Below are positions 22,672 through 35,199 of a stretch of DNA of 64,000 bases, piece by piece. The position numbers and the translations under genes were made by a program. This DNA comes from Sacculina carcini. Its lineage: Eukaryota; Arthropoda; Thecostraca; Sacculinidae. Below the pieces are notes generated by a model. The model had not been told where the DNA came from. It made no database searches and was given only the letters and a program-made list of their open reading frames with translations. The stretch spans positions 186,001 through 250,000 of the forward strand of contig OU696596.1 in NCBI GenBank assembly GCA_916048095.2. The letters are read 5' to 3'. Numbering within the stretch: the first letter of the stretch is position 1; each line of letters opens with the position of its first letter.

Positions 22672-24950
22672 AGTGTGCCCTAAGTGTTACCTAAGTGTGC
22701 CCTAAGTGTTACCTAAGTGTTACCTAAGTGTGCCCTAAGTGTTACCCAAGTGTTACCTAAGTGTTACCTAAGTGTTACCTAAGTGTTACCTAAGTATTAC
22801 CTAAGTGTTACCTAAGTGTGCCCTAAGTGTTACCTAAGTGTGCCCTAACTGTTACCTAAGTGTGCCCTAACTGTTACCTAAGTGTGCCCTAAGTGTTACC
22901 TAAGTGTGCCCTAAGTGTTACCTAAGTGTACCCTTAGTGTTACCTAAGTGTTACCTAAGTGTTAACTAAGTGTTACTTAAGTGTTACCCAAGTGTGCCCT
23001 AAGTGTTACCTAAGTGTGCCCTAAGTGTTACCTAAGTGTGCCCTAAGTGTTACCGAAGTGTACCCTAAGTGTTACCTAAGTGTTACCTAAGTGTTACCTA
23101 AGTGTTACCCAAGTGTTACCTAAGTGTGCCCTAAGTGTTACCTAAGTGTGCCCTAAGTGTGCCCTAAGTGTTACCTAAGTGTACCCTTAGTGTTACCCAA
23201 GTGTTACCTAAGTGTTACCTAAGTGTTACCTAAGTGTTACCTAAGTGTGCCCTAAGTGTTACCTAAGTGTGCCCTAAGTGTTACCTAAGTGTTACTTAAG
23301 TGTTACCCAAGTGTGCCCTAAGTGTTACCTAAGTGTGCCCTAAGTGTTACCTAAGTGTGCCCTAAGTGTTACCTAAGTGTACCCTAAGTGTTACCTAAGT
23401 GTGCCCTAAGTGTTACCTAAGTGTTACCTAAGTGTGCCCTAAGTGTTACCCAAGTGTTACCTAAGTGTTACCTAAGTGTTACCTAAGTGTTACCTAAGTG
23501 TTACCTAAGTGTTACCTAAGTGTGCCCTAAGTGTTACCTAAGTGTGCCCTAAGTGTTACCCAAGTGTTACCTAAGTGTTACCTAAGTGTTACCTAAGTGT
23601 TACCTAAGTATTACCTAAGTGTTACCTAAGTGTGCCCTAAGTGTTACCTAAGTGTGCCCTAACTGTTACCTAAGTGTGCCCTAACTGTTACCTAAGTGTG
23701 CCCTAAGTGTTACCTAAGTGTGCCCTAAGTGTTACCTAAGTGTACCCTTAGTGTTACCTAAGTGTTACCTAAGTGTTAACTAAGTGTTACTTAAGTGTTA
23801 CCTAAGTGTTACCTAAGTGTGCCCTAAGTGTTACCTAAGTGTACCCTTAGTGTTACCTAAGTGTTACCTAAGTGTTAACTAAGTGTTACTTAAGTGTTAC
23901 CTAAGTGTTACCTAAGTGTTACCTAAGTGTGCCCTAAGTGTTACCTAAGTGTGCCCTAAGTGTTACCTAAGTGTGCCCTAAGTGTTACCTAAGTGTTACC
24001 TAAGTGTTACCTAAGTGTTACCTAAATGTGCCCTAAGTGTTACCTAAGTGTGCCCTAAGTGTTACCTAAGTGTGCCCTAAGTGTTACCTAAGTGTGCCCT
24101 AATTGTTACCTAAGTGTGCCCTAAGTGTTACCTAAGTGTGCCCTAAGTGTTACCTAAGTGTGCCCTAAGTGTTACCTAAGTGTGCTCTAAGTGTTACCTA
24201 AGTGTGCCCTAAGTGTTACCTAAGTGTGCCCTAAGTGTGCCCTAAGTGTTACCTAAGTGTACCCTTAGTGTTACCTAAGTGTTACCTAAGTGTTACCTAA
24301 GTGTTACCTAAGTGTGCCCTAAGTGTTACCTAAGTGTGCCCTAAGTGTTACCTAGGTGTGCCCTAAGTGTTACCTAAGTGTACCCTAAGTGTTACCTAAG
24401 TGTTACCTAAGTGTTACCTAAGTGTTACCCAAGTGTTACCTAAGTGTGCCCTAAGTGTTACCTAAGTGTGCCCTAAGTGTGCCCTAAGTGTTACCTAAGT
24501 GTACCCTTAGTGTTACCCAAGTGTTACCTAAGTGTTACCTAAGTGTTACCTAAGTGTGCCCTAAGTGTTACCTAAGTGTGCCCTAAGTGTTACCTAAGTG
24601 TGCCCTAAGTGTTACCCAAGTGTGCCCTAAGGGTTACCCAAGTGTGCCCTAAGTGTTACCTAAGTGTGCCCTAAGTGTGCCCTAAGTGTTACCTAAGTGT
24701 ACCATAAGTGTTACCTAAGTGTTACCTAAGTGTTACCTAAGTGTTACCTAAGTGTTACCTAAGAGTTACCTAAGTGTTACATAAGTGTTACCTAAGTGTG
24801 CCCTAAGTGTTACCTAAGTGTGCCCTAAGTGTTACCTAAGTGTGCCCTAAGTGTTACCTAAGTGTGCCCTAAGTGTTACCTAAGTGTGCCCTAAGTGTGC
24901 CCTAAGTGTTACCTAAGTGTACCATAAGTGTTACCTAAGTGTTACCTAAG
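22672..24950. repeat. Higher-order block B, copy 3
   Basis: This copy aligns with copy 2 at an offset of 3,531 bp (321 units). The CG of its ACCGA unit is at 23,054 and its CCTAGG site starts at 24,351. A private change, AGGGTTACCCA, occurs near 24,630. At the right end it resembles copy 1 more than copy 2, because it lacks the extra G-type/ACCATA insertion seen after 21,432. It overlaps the start of the 6-kb duplication described next. Confidence 0.82.
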
Positions 24951-25779
24951 TGTTACCTAAGTGTTACCTAAGTGTTACCTAAGTGTTACCTAAGTGTTAC
25001 CTAAGTGTTACCCAAGTGTTACCTAAGTGTGCCCTAAGTGTTACCTAAGTGTGCCCTAAGTGTGCCCTAAGTGTTACCTAAGTGTACCCTTAGTGTTACC
25101 CAAGTGTTACCTAAGTGTTAACTAAGTGTTACCTAAGTGTGCCCTAAGTGTTACCTAAGTGTGCCCTAAGTGTTACCTAAGTGTGCCCTAAGTGTTACCC
25201 AAGTGTGCCCTAAGTGTTACCTAAGTGTGCCCTAAGTGTTACCTAAGTGTGCCCCAAGTGTTACCTAAGTGTGCCCTAAGTGTTACCTAAGTGTACCCTA
25301 AGTGTTACCTAAGTGTTACCTAAGTGTGCCCTAAGTGTTACCCAAGTGTGCCCTAAGTGTTACCTAAGTGTGCCCCAAGTGTTACCTAAGTGTGCCCTAA
25401 GTGTTAACCAAGTGTTACCTAAGTGTGCCCTAAGTGTTACCTAAGTGTGCCCTAAGTGTTACCTAAGTGTTACCTAAGTGTTACCTAAGTGTCACCTAAG
25501 TGTGCCCTAAGTGTTACCCAAGTGTTACCTAAGTGTTACCTAAGTGTTACCTAAGTGTTACCTAAGTATTACCTAAGTGTTATCTAAGTGTGCCCTAAGT
25601 GTTACCTAAGTGTGCCCTAACTGTTACCTAAGTGTGCCCTAACTGTTACCTAAGTGTGCCCTAAGTGTTACCTAAGTGTGCCCTAAGTGTTACCTAAGTG
25701 TACCCTTAGTGTTACCTAAGTGTTACCTAAGTGTTAACTAAGTGTTACTTAAGTGTTACCTAAGTGTTACCTAAGTGTT

Positions 25780-27549
25780 ACCTAAGTGTGCCCTAAGTGT
25801 TACCTAAGTGTACCCTTAGTGTTACCTAAGTGTTACCTAAGTGTTAACTAAGTGTTACTTAAGTGTTACCTAAGTGTTACCTAAGTGTTACCTAAGTGTG
25901 CCCTAAGTGTTACCTAAGTGTGCCCTAAGTGTTACCTAAGTGTGCCCTAAGTGTTACCTAAGTGTTACCTAAGTGTTACCTAAGTGTTACCTAAATGTGC
26001 CCTAAGTGTTACCTAAGTGTGCCCTAAGTGTTACCTAAGTGTGCCCTAAGTGTTACCTAAGTGTGCCCTAATTGTTACCTAAGTGTGCCCTAAGTGTTAC
26101 CTAAGTGTGCCCTAAGTGTTACCTAAGTGTGCCCTAAGTGTTACCTAAGTGTGCTCTAAGTGTTACCTAAGTGTGCCCTAAGTGTTACCTAAGTGTGCCC
26201 TAAGTGTTACCTAAGTGTACCCTAAGTGTTACCTAAGTGTGGCCTAAGTGTTACCTAAGTGTGCCCCAAGTGTTACCTAAGTGTGCCCTAAGTGTTAACT
26301 AAGTGTTACCTGAGTGTGCCCTAAGTGTTACCTAAGTGTACCCTAAGTGTTACCTAAGAGTGCCCTAAGTGTGCCCTAAGTGTTACCTAAGTGTACCCTT
26401 AGTGTTACCCAAGTGTTACCTAAGTGTTACCTAAGTGTTACCTAAGTGTGCCCTAAGTGTTACCTAAGTGTGCCCTAAGTGTTACCTAAGTGTGCCCTAA
26501 GTGTTACCCAAGTGTGCCCTAAGTGTTACCCAAGTGTGCCCTAAGTGTTACCTAAGTGTGCCCTAAGTGTGCCCTAAGTGTTACCTAAGTGTACCATAAG
26601 TGTTACCTAAGTGTTACCTAAGTGTTACCTAAGTGTTACCTAAGTGTTACCTAAGAGTTACCTAAGTGTGCCCTAAGTGTTACCTAAGTGTACCCTTAGT
26701 GTTACCTAAGTGTTACCTAAGTGTTAACTAAGTGTTACTTAAGTGTTACCTAAGTGTTACCTAAGTGTTACCTAAGTGTGCCCTAAGTGTTACCTAAGTG
26801 TGCCCTAAGTGTTACCTAAGTGTGCCCTAAGTGTTACCTAAGTGTTACCTAAGTGTTACCTAAGTGTTACCTAAATGTGCCCTAAGTGTTACCTAAGTGT
26901 GCCCTAAGTGTTACCTAAGTGTGCCCTAAGTGTTACCTAAGTGTGCCCTAATTGTTACCTAAGTGTGCCCTAAGTGTTACCTAAGTGTGCCCTAAGTGTT
27001 ACCTAAGTGTGCCCTAAGTGTTACCTAAGTGTGCTCTAAGTGTTACCTAAGTGTGCCCTAAGTGTTACCTAAGTGTGCCCTAAGTGTTACCTAAGTGTAC
27101 CCTAAGTGTTACCTAAGTGTGGCCTAAGTGTTACCTAAGTGTGCCCCAAGTGTTACCTAAGTGTGCCCTAAGTGTTAACTAAGTGTTACCTGAGTGTGCC
27201 CTAAGTGTTACCTAAGTGTACCCTAAGTGTTACCTAAGTGTGCCCTAAGTGTGCCCTAAGTGTTACCTAAGTGTACCCTTAGTGTTACCCAAGTGTTACC
27301 TAAGTGTTACCTAAGTGTTACCTAAGTGTGCCCTAAGTGTTACCTAAGTGTGCCCTAAGTGTTACCTAAGTGTGCCCTAAGTGTTACCCAAGTGTGCCCT
27401 AAGTGTTACCCAAGTGTGCCCTAAGTGTTACCTAAGTGTGCCCTAAGTGTGCCCTAAGTGTTACCTAAGTGTACCATAAGTGTTACCTAAGTGTTACCTA
27501 AGTGTTACCTAAGTGTTACCTAAGTGTTACCTAAGAGTTACCTAAGTGT
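25780..27549. repeat. 880-bp tandem duplication inside block C copy 1
   Basis: About 25,780-26,668 and 26,669-27,549 align at 880 bp (80 units). The join lies just after an AGAGTTACCTA unit near 26,658. That unit has lost its usual AGTGTTACATA partner and runs straight into the G-type unit preceding a 110-bp module. Block C copy 2 has no such doubling, so the duplication arose in copy 1 after the larger duplication, or was lost from copy 2. Confidence 0.86.
26357..26367. other. Hybrid unit AGAGTGCCCTA, likely exchange junction
   Basis: The first half matches the rare AGAGTTACCTA unit and the second half matches the G-type unit. Upstream sequence follows the context that elsewhere leads to the AGAG/ACATA pair, and downstream sequence jumps to a G-type doublet context. 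This looks like a crossover inside a unit. The same hybrid occurs at 32,407-32,417 in block C copy 2, so it predates the 6-kb duplication. In the internal 880-bp copy (about 27,237) the AGAG has become AGTG. Confidence 0.7.
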
Positions 27550-30163
27550 TACATAAGTGTTACCTAAGTGTGCCCTAAGTGTTACCTAAGTGTGCCCTAA
27601 GTGTTACCTAAGTGTGCCCTAAGTGTTACCTAAGTGTGCCCTAAGTGTTACCTAAGTGTGCCCTAAGTGTGCCCTAAGTGTTACCTAAGTGTACCATAAG
27701 TGCTACCTAAGTGTTACCTAAGTGTGCCCTAAGTGTTACCTAAGTGTGCCCTAAGTGTGCCCTAAGTGTTACCTAAGTGTACCCTTAGTGTTACCTAAGT
27801 GTTACCTAAGTGTTACCTAAGTGTTACCCAAGTGTGCCCTAAGTGTTACCTAAGTGTGCCCTAAGTGTTACCTAGGTGTGCCCTAAGTGTTACCTAAGTG
27901 TACCCTAAGTGTTACCTAAGTGTTACCTAAGTGTTACCTAAGTGTTACCCAAGTGTTACCTAAGTGTGCCCTAAGTGTTACCTAAGTGTGCCCTAAGTGT
28001 GCCCTAAGTGTTACCTAAGTGTACCCTTAGTGTTACCCAAGTGTTACCTAAGTGTTACCTAAGTGTTACCTAAGTGTGCCCTAAGTGTTACCTAAGTGTG
28101 CCCTAAGTGTTACCTAAGTGTGCCCTAAGTGTTACCCAAGTGTGCCCTAAGTGTTACCCAAGTGTGCCCTAAGTGTTACCTAAGTGTGCCCTAAGTGTGC
28201 CCTAAGTGTTACCTAAGTGTACCATAAGTGTTACCTAAGTGTTACCTAAGTGTTACCTAAGTGTTACCTAAGTGTTACCTAAGAGTTACCTAAGTGTTAC
28301 ATAAGTGTTACCTAAGTGTGCCCTAAGTGTTACCTAAGTGTGCCCTAAGTGTTACCTAAGTGTGCCCTAAGTGTTACCTAAGTGTGCCCTAAGTGTTACC
28401 TAAGTGTGCCCTAAGTGTGCCCTAAGTGTTACCTAAGTGTACCATAAGTGTTACCTAAGTGTTACCTAAGTGTTACCTAAGTGTTACCTAAGTGTTACCT
28501 AAGTGTTACCTAAGTGTTACCTAAGTGTTACCCAAGTGTTACCTAAGTGTGCCCTAAGTGTTACCTAAGTGTGCCCTAAGTGTGCCCTAAGTGTTACCTA
28601 AGTGTACCCTTAGTGTTACCCAAGTGTTACCTAAGTGTTAACTAAGTGTTACCTAAGTGTGCCCTAAGTGTTACCTAAGTGTGCCCTAAGTGTTACCTAA
28701 GTGTGCCCTAAGTGTTACCCAAGTGTGCCCTAAGTGTTACCTAAGTGTGCCCTAAGTGTTACCTAAGTGTGCCCCAAGTGTTACCTAAGTGTGCCCTAAG
28801 TGTTACCTAAGTGTACCCTAAGTGTTACCTAAGTGTTACCTAAGTGTGCCCTAAGTGTTACCCAAGTGTGCCCTAAGTGTTACCTAAGTGTGCCCCAAGT
28901 GTTACCTAAGTGTGCCCTAAGTGTTAACCAAGTGTTACCTAAGTGTGCCCTAAGTGTTACCTAAGTGTGCCCTAAGTGTTACCTAAGTGTTACCTAAGTG
29001 TTACCTAAGTGTCACCTAAGTGTGCCCTAAGTGTTACCCAAGTGTTACCTAAGTGTTACCTAAGTGTTACCTAAGTGTTACCTAAGTATTACCTAAGTGT
29101 TACCTAAGTGTGCCCTAAGTGTTACCTAAGTGTGCCCTAACTGTTACCTAAGTGTGCCCTAACTGTTACCTAAGTGTGCCCTAAGTGTTACCTAAGTGTG
29201 CCCTAAGTGTTACCTAAGTGTTACCTAAGTGTACCATAAGTGTTACCTAAGTGTTACCTAAGTGTTACCTAAGTGTTACCTAAGTGTTACCTAAGAGTTA
29301 CCTAAGTGTTACATAAGTGTTACCTAAGTGTGCCCTAAGTGTTACCTAAGTGTGCCCTAAGTGTTACCCAAGTGTGCCCTAAGTGTTACCTAAGTGTGCC
29401 CTAAGTGTGCCCTAAGTGTTACCTAAGTGTACCATAAGTGTTACCTAAGTGTTACCTAAGTGTTACCTAAGTGTTACCTAAGTGTCACCTAAGTGTGCCC
29501 TAAGTGTTACCCAAGTGTTACCTAAGTGTTACCTAAGTGTTACCTAAGTGTTACCTAAGTATTACCTAAGTGTTACCTAAGTGTGCCCTAAGTGTTACCT
29601 AAGTGTGCCCTAAGTGTTACCTAAGTGTGCCCTAAGTGTTACCTAAGTGTGCCCTAAGTGTGCCCTAAGTGTTACCTAAGTGTACCATAAGTGTTACCTA
29701 AGTGTCACCTAAGTGTTACCTAAGTGTTACCTAAGTGTTACCTAAGTGTTACCTAAGTGTTACCCAAGTGTTACCTAAGTGTGCCTTAAGTGTTACCTAA
29801 GTGTGCCCTAAGTGTGCCCTAAGTGTTACCTAAGTGTACCCTTAGTGTTACCCAAGTGTTACCTAAGTGTTAACTAAGTGTTACCTAAGTGTGCCCTAAG
29901 TGTTACCTAAGTGTGCCCTAAGTGTTACCTAAGTGTGCCCTAAGTGTTACCCAAGTGTGCCCTAAGTGTTACCTAAGTGTGCCCTAAGTGTTACCTAAGT
30001 GTGCCCTAAGTGTTACCTAAGTGTGCCCTAAGTGTTACCTAAGTGTGCCCTAAGTGTTACCTAAGTGTGCCCTAAATGTTACCCAAGTGTGCCCTAAGTG
30101 TTACCTAAGTGTGCCCCAAGTGTTACCTAAGTGTGCCCTAAGTGTTACCTAAGTGTTACCTAA

Positions 30164-33100
30164 GTGTGCCCTAAGTGTTACCTAAGTGTGCCCTAAGTGT
30201 TACCTAAGTGTGCCCTAAGTGTTACCTAAGTGTGCTCTAAGTGTTACCTAAGTGTGCCCTAAGTGTTACCTAAGTGTGCCCTAAGTGTGCCCTAAGTGTT
30301 ACCTAAGTGTACCCTTAGTGTTACCTAAGTGTTACCTAAGTGTTACTTAAGTGTTACCCAAGTGTGCCCTAAGTGTTACCTAAGTGTGCCCTAAGTGTTA
30401 CCTAGGTGTGCCCTAAGTGTTACCTAAGTGTACCCTAAGTGTTACCTAAGTGTTACCTAAGTGTTACCTAAGTGTTACCCAAGTGTTACCTAAGTGTGCC
30501 CTAAGTGTTACCTAAGTGTGCCCTAAGTGTGCCCTAAGTGTTACCTAAGTGTACCCTTAGTGTTACCCAAGTGTTACCTAAGTGTTACCTAAGTGTTACC
30601 TAAGTGTGCCCTAAGTGTTACCTAAGTGTGCCCTAAGTGTTACCTAAGTGTGCCCTAAGTGTTAGCCAAGTGTGCCCTAAGTGTTACCCAAGTGTGCCCT
30701 AAGTGTTACCTAAGTGTGCCCTAAGTGTGCCCTAAGTGTTACCTAAGTGTACCATAAGTGTTACCTAAGTGTTACCTAAGTGTTACCTAAGTGTTACCTA
30801 AGTGTTACCTAAGAGTTACCTAAGTGTTACATAAGTGTTACCTAAGTGTGCCCTAAGTGTTACCTAAGTGTGCCCTAAGTGTTACCTAAGTGTGCCCTAA
30901 GTGTTACCTAAGTGTGCCCTAAGTGTTACCTAAGTGTGCCCTAAGTGTGCCCTAAGTGTTACCTAAGTGTACCATAAGTGTTACCTAAGTGTTACCTAAG
31001 TGTTACCTAAGTGTTACCTAAGTGTTACCTAAGTGTTACCTAAGTGTTACCTAAGTGTTACCCAAGTGTTACCTAAGTGTGCCCTAAGTGTTACCTAAGT
31101 GTGCCCTAAGTGTGCCCTAAGTGTTACCTAAGTGTACCCTTAGTGTTACCCAAGTGTTACCTAAGTGTTAACTAAGTGTTACCTAAGTGTGCCCTAAGTG
31201 TTACCTAAGTGTGCCCTAAGTGTTACCTAAGTGTGCCCTAAGTGTTACCCAAGTGTGCCCTAAGTGTTACCTAAGTGTGCCCTAAGTGTTACCTAAGTGT
31301 GCCCCAAGTGTTACCTAAGTGTGCCCTAAGTGTTACCTAAGTGTACCCTAAGTGTTACCTAAGTGTTACCTAAGTGTGCCCTAAGTGTTACCCAAGTGTG
31401 CCCTAAGTGTTACCTAAGTGTGCCCCAAGTGTTACCTAAGTGTGCCCTAAGTGTTAACCAAGTGTTACCTAAGTGTGCCCTAAGTGTTACCTAAGTGTGC
31501 CCTAAGTGTTACCTAAGTGTTACCTAAGTGTTACCTAAGTGTTACCTAAGTGTGCCCTAAGTGTTACCCAAGTGTTACCTAAGTGTTACCTAAGTGTTAC
31601 CTAAGTGTTACCTAAGTATTACCTAAGTGTTATCTAAGTGTGCCCTAAGTGTTACCTAAGTGTGCCCTAACTGTTACCTAAGTGTGCCCTAACTGTTACC
31701 TAAGTGTGCCCTAAGTGTTACCTAAGTGTGCCCTAAGTGTTACCTAAGTGTACCCTTAGTGTTACCTAAGTGTTACCTAAGTGTTAACTAAGTGTTACTT
31801 AAGTGTTACCTAAGTGTTACCTAAGTGTTACCTAAGTGTGCCCTAAGTGTTACCTAAGTGTACCCTTAGTGTTACCTAAGTGTTACCTAAGTGTTAACTA
31901 AGTGTTACTTAAGTGTTACCTAAGTGTTACCTAAGTGTTACCTAAGTGTGCCCTAAGTGTTACCTAAGTGTGCCCTAAGTGTTACCTAAGTGTGCCCTAA
32001 GTGTTACCTAAGTGTTACCTAAGTGTTACCTAAGTGTTACCTAAATGTGCCCTAAGTGTTACCTAAGTGTGCCCTAAGTGTTACCTAAGTGTGCCCTAAG
32101 TGTTACCTAAGTGTGCCCTAATTGTTACCTAAGTGTGCCCTAAGTGTTACCTAAGTGTGCCCTAAGTGTTACCTAAGTGTGCCCTAAGTGTTACCTAAGT
32201 GTGCTCTAAGTGTTACCTAAGTGTGCCCTAAGTGTTACCTAAGTGTGCCCTAAGTGTTACCTAAGTGTACCCTAAGTGTTACCTAAGTGTGGCCTAAGTG
32301 TTACCTAAGTGTGCCCCAAGTGTTACCTAAGTGTGCCCTAAGTGTTAACTAAGTGTTACCTGAGTGTGCCCTAAGTGTTACCTAAGTGTACCCTAAGTGT
32401 TACCTAAGAGTGCCCTAAGTGTGCCCTAAGTGTTACCTAAGTGTACCCTTAGTGTTACCCAAGTGTTACCTAAGTGTTACCTAAGTGTTACCTAAGTGTG
32501 CCCTAAGTGTTACCTAAGTGTGCCCTAAGTGTTACCTAAGTGTGCCCTAAGTGTTACCCAAGTGTGCCCTAAGTGTTACCCAAGTGTGCCCTAAGTGTTA
32601 CCTAAGTGTGCCCTAAGTGTGCCCTAAGTGTTACCTAAGTGTACCATAAGTGTTACCTAAGTGTTACCTAAGTGTTACCTAAGTGTTACCTAAGTGTTAC
32701 CTAAGAGTTACCTAAGTGTTACATAAGTGTTACCTAAGTGTGCCCTAAGTGTTACCTAAGTGTGCCCTAAGTGTTACCTAAGTGTGCCCTAAGTGTTACC
32801 TAAGTGTGCCCTAAGTGTTACCTAAGTGTGCCCTAAGTGTGCCCTAAGTGTTACCTAAGTGTACCATAAGTGCTACCTAAGTGTTACCTAAGTGTGCCCT
32901 AAGTGTTACCTAAGTGTGCCCTAAGTGTGCCCTAAGTGTTACCTAAGTGTACCCTTAGTGTTACCTAAGTGTTACCTAAGTGTTACTTAAGTGTTACCCA
33001 AGTGTGCCCTAAGTGTTACCTAAGTGTGCCCTAAGTGTTACCTAGGTGTGCCCTAAGTGTTACCTAAGTGTACCCTAAGTGTTACCTAAGTGTTACCTAA

Positions 33101-35199
33101 GTGTTACCTAAGTGTTACCCAAGTGTTACCTAAGTGTGCCCTAAGTGTTACCTAAGTGTGCCCTAAGTGTGCCCTAAGTGTTACCTAAGTGTACCCTTAG
33201 TGTTACCCAAGTGTTACCTAAGTGTTACCTAAGTGTTACCTAAGTGTGCCCTAAGTGTTACCTAAGTGTGCCCTAAGTGTTACCTAAGTGTGCCCTAAGT
33301 GTTACCCAAGTGTGCCCTAAGTGTTACCCAAGTGTGCCCTAAGTGTTACCTAAGTGTGCCCTAAGTGTGCCCTAAGTGTTACCTAAGTGTACCATAAGTG
33401 TTACCTAAGTGTTACCTAAGTGTTACCTAAGTGTTACCTAAGTGTTACCTAAGAGTTACCTAAGTGTTACATAAGTGTTACCTAAGTGTGCCCTAAGTGT
33501 TACCTAAGTGTGCCCTAAGTGTTACCTAAGTGTGCCCTAAGTGTTACCTAAGTGTGCCCTAAGTGTTACCTAAGTGTGCCCTAAGTGTGCCCTAAGTGTT
33601 ACCTAAGTGTACCATAAGTGTTACCTAAGTGTTACCTAAGTGTTACCTAAGTGTTACCTAAGTGTTACCTAAGTGTTACCTAAGTGTTACCTAAGTGTTA
33701 CCCAAGTGTTACCTAAGTGTGCCCTAAGTGTTACCTAAGTGTGCCCTAAGTGTGCCCTAAGTGTTACCTAAGTGTACCCTTAGTGTTACCCAAGTGTTAC
33801 CTAAGTGTTAACTAAGTGTTACCTAAGTGTGCCCTAAGTGTTACCTAAGTGTGCCCTAAGTGTTACCTAAGTGTGCCCTAAGTGTTACCCAAGTGTGCCC
33901 TAAGTGTTACCTAAGTGTGCCCTAAGTGTTACCTAAGTGTGCCCCAAGTGTTACCTAAGTGTGCCCTAAGTGTTACCTAAGTGTACCCTAAGTGTTACCT
34001 AAGTGTTACCTAAGTGTGCCCTAAGTGTTACCCAAGTGTGCCCTAAGTGTTACCTAAGTGTGCCCCAAGTGTTACCTAAGTGTGCCCTAAGTGTTAACCA
34101 AGTGTTACCTAAGTGTGCCCTAAGTGTTACCTAAGTGTGCCCTAAGTGTTACCTAAGTGTTACCTAAGTGTTACCTAAGTGTCACCTAAGTGTGCCCTAA
34201 GTGTTACCCAAGTGTTACCTAAGTGTTACCTAAGTGTTACCTAAGTGTTACCTAAGTATTACCTAAGTGTTACCTAAGTGTGCCCTAAGTGTTACCTAAG
34301 TGTGCCCTAACTGTTACCTAAGTGTGCCCTAACTGTTACCTAAGTGTGCCCTAAGTGTTACCTAAGTGTGCCCTAAGTGTTACCTAAGTGTTACCTAAGT
34401 GTACCATAAGTGTTACCTAAGTGTTACCTAAGTGTTACCTAAGTGTTACCTAAGTGTTACCTAAGAGTTACCTAAGTGTTACATAAGTGTTACCTAAGTG
34501 TGCCCTAAGTGTTACCTAAGTGTGCCCTAAGTGTTACCCAAGTGTGCCCTAAGTGTTACCTAAGTGTGCCCTAAGTGTGCCCTAAGTGTTACCTAAGTGT
34601 ACCATAAGTGTTACCTAAGTGTTACCTAAGTGTTACCTAAGTGTTACCTAAGTGTCACCTAAGTGTGCCCTAAGTGTTACCCAAGTGTTACCTAAGTGTT
34701 ACCTAAGTGTTACCTAAGTGTTACCTAAGTATTACCTAAGTGTTACCTAAGTGTGCCCTAAGTGTTACCTAAGTGTGCCCTAAGTGTTACCTAAGTGTGC
34801 CCTAAGTGTTACCTAAGTGTGCCCTAAGTGTTACCTAAGTGTGCCCTAAGTGTGCCCTAAGTGTTACCTAAGTGTACCATAAGTGTTACCTAAGTGTCAC
34901 CTAAGTGTTACCTAAGTGTTACCTAAGTGTTACCTAAGTGTTACCTAAGTGTTACCCAAGTGTTACCTAAGTGTGCCTTAAGTGTTACCTAAGTGTGCCC
35001 TAAGTGTGCCCTAAGTGTTACCTAAGTGTACCCTTAGTGTTACCCAAGTGTTACCTAAGTGTTAACTAAGTGTTACCTAAGTGTGCCCTAAGTGTTACCT
35101 AAGTGTGCCCTAAGTGTTACCTAAGTGTGCCCTAAGTGTTACCCAAGTGTGCCCTAAGTGTTACCTAAGTGTGCCCTAAGTGTTACCTAAGTGTGCCCC
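30164..35199. repeat. Higher-order block C, copy 2
   Basis: This is the second copy of block C, starting directly where copy 1 ends. It lacks the internal 880-bp doubling and has one extra 22-bp dimer near 34,821. A private change, TTAGCCA near 30,663, is seen in neither the first copy nor the third related block. Its right part (from about 33,225) is also the first copy of block D. Confidence 0.86.

Larger units (their letters stand above)
24114..30163. repeat. Higher-order block C, copy 1 (~6.05 kb)
   Basis: This block matches the sequence from about 30,164. The offset is 6,050 bp (550 units) up to about 26,668. It becomes 5,170 bp after the internal 880-bp duplication and 5,192 bp after a 22-bp difference near 29,660. 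Shared private markers include a unit with TATCTA (25,581 and 31,631), the hybrid AGAGTGCCCTA (26,357 and 32,407) and AGTGCTACCTA (27,701 and 32,871). Similarity ends near 30,007/35,199. Confidence 0.87.
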
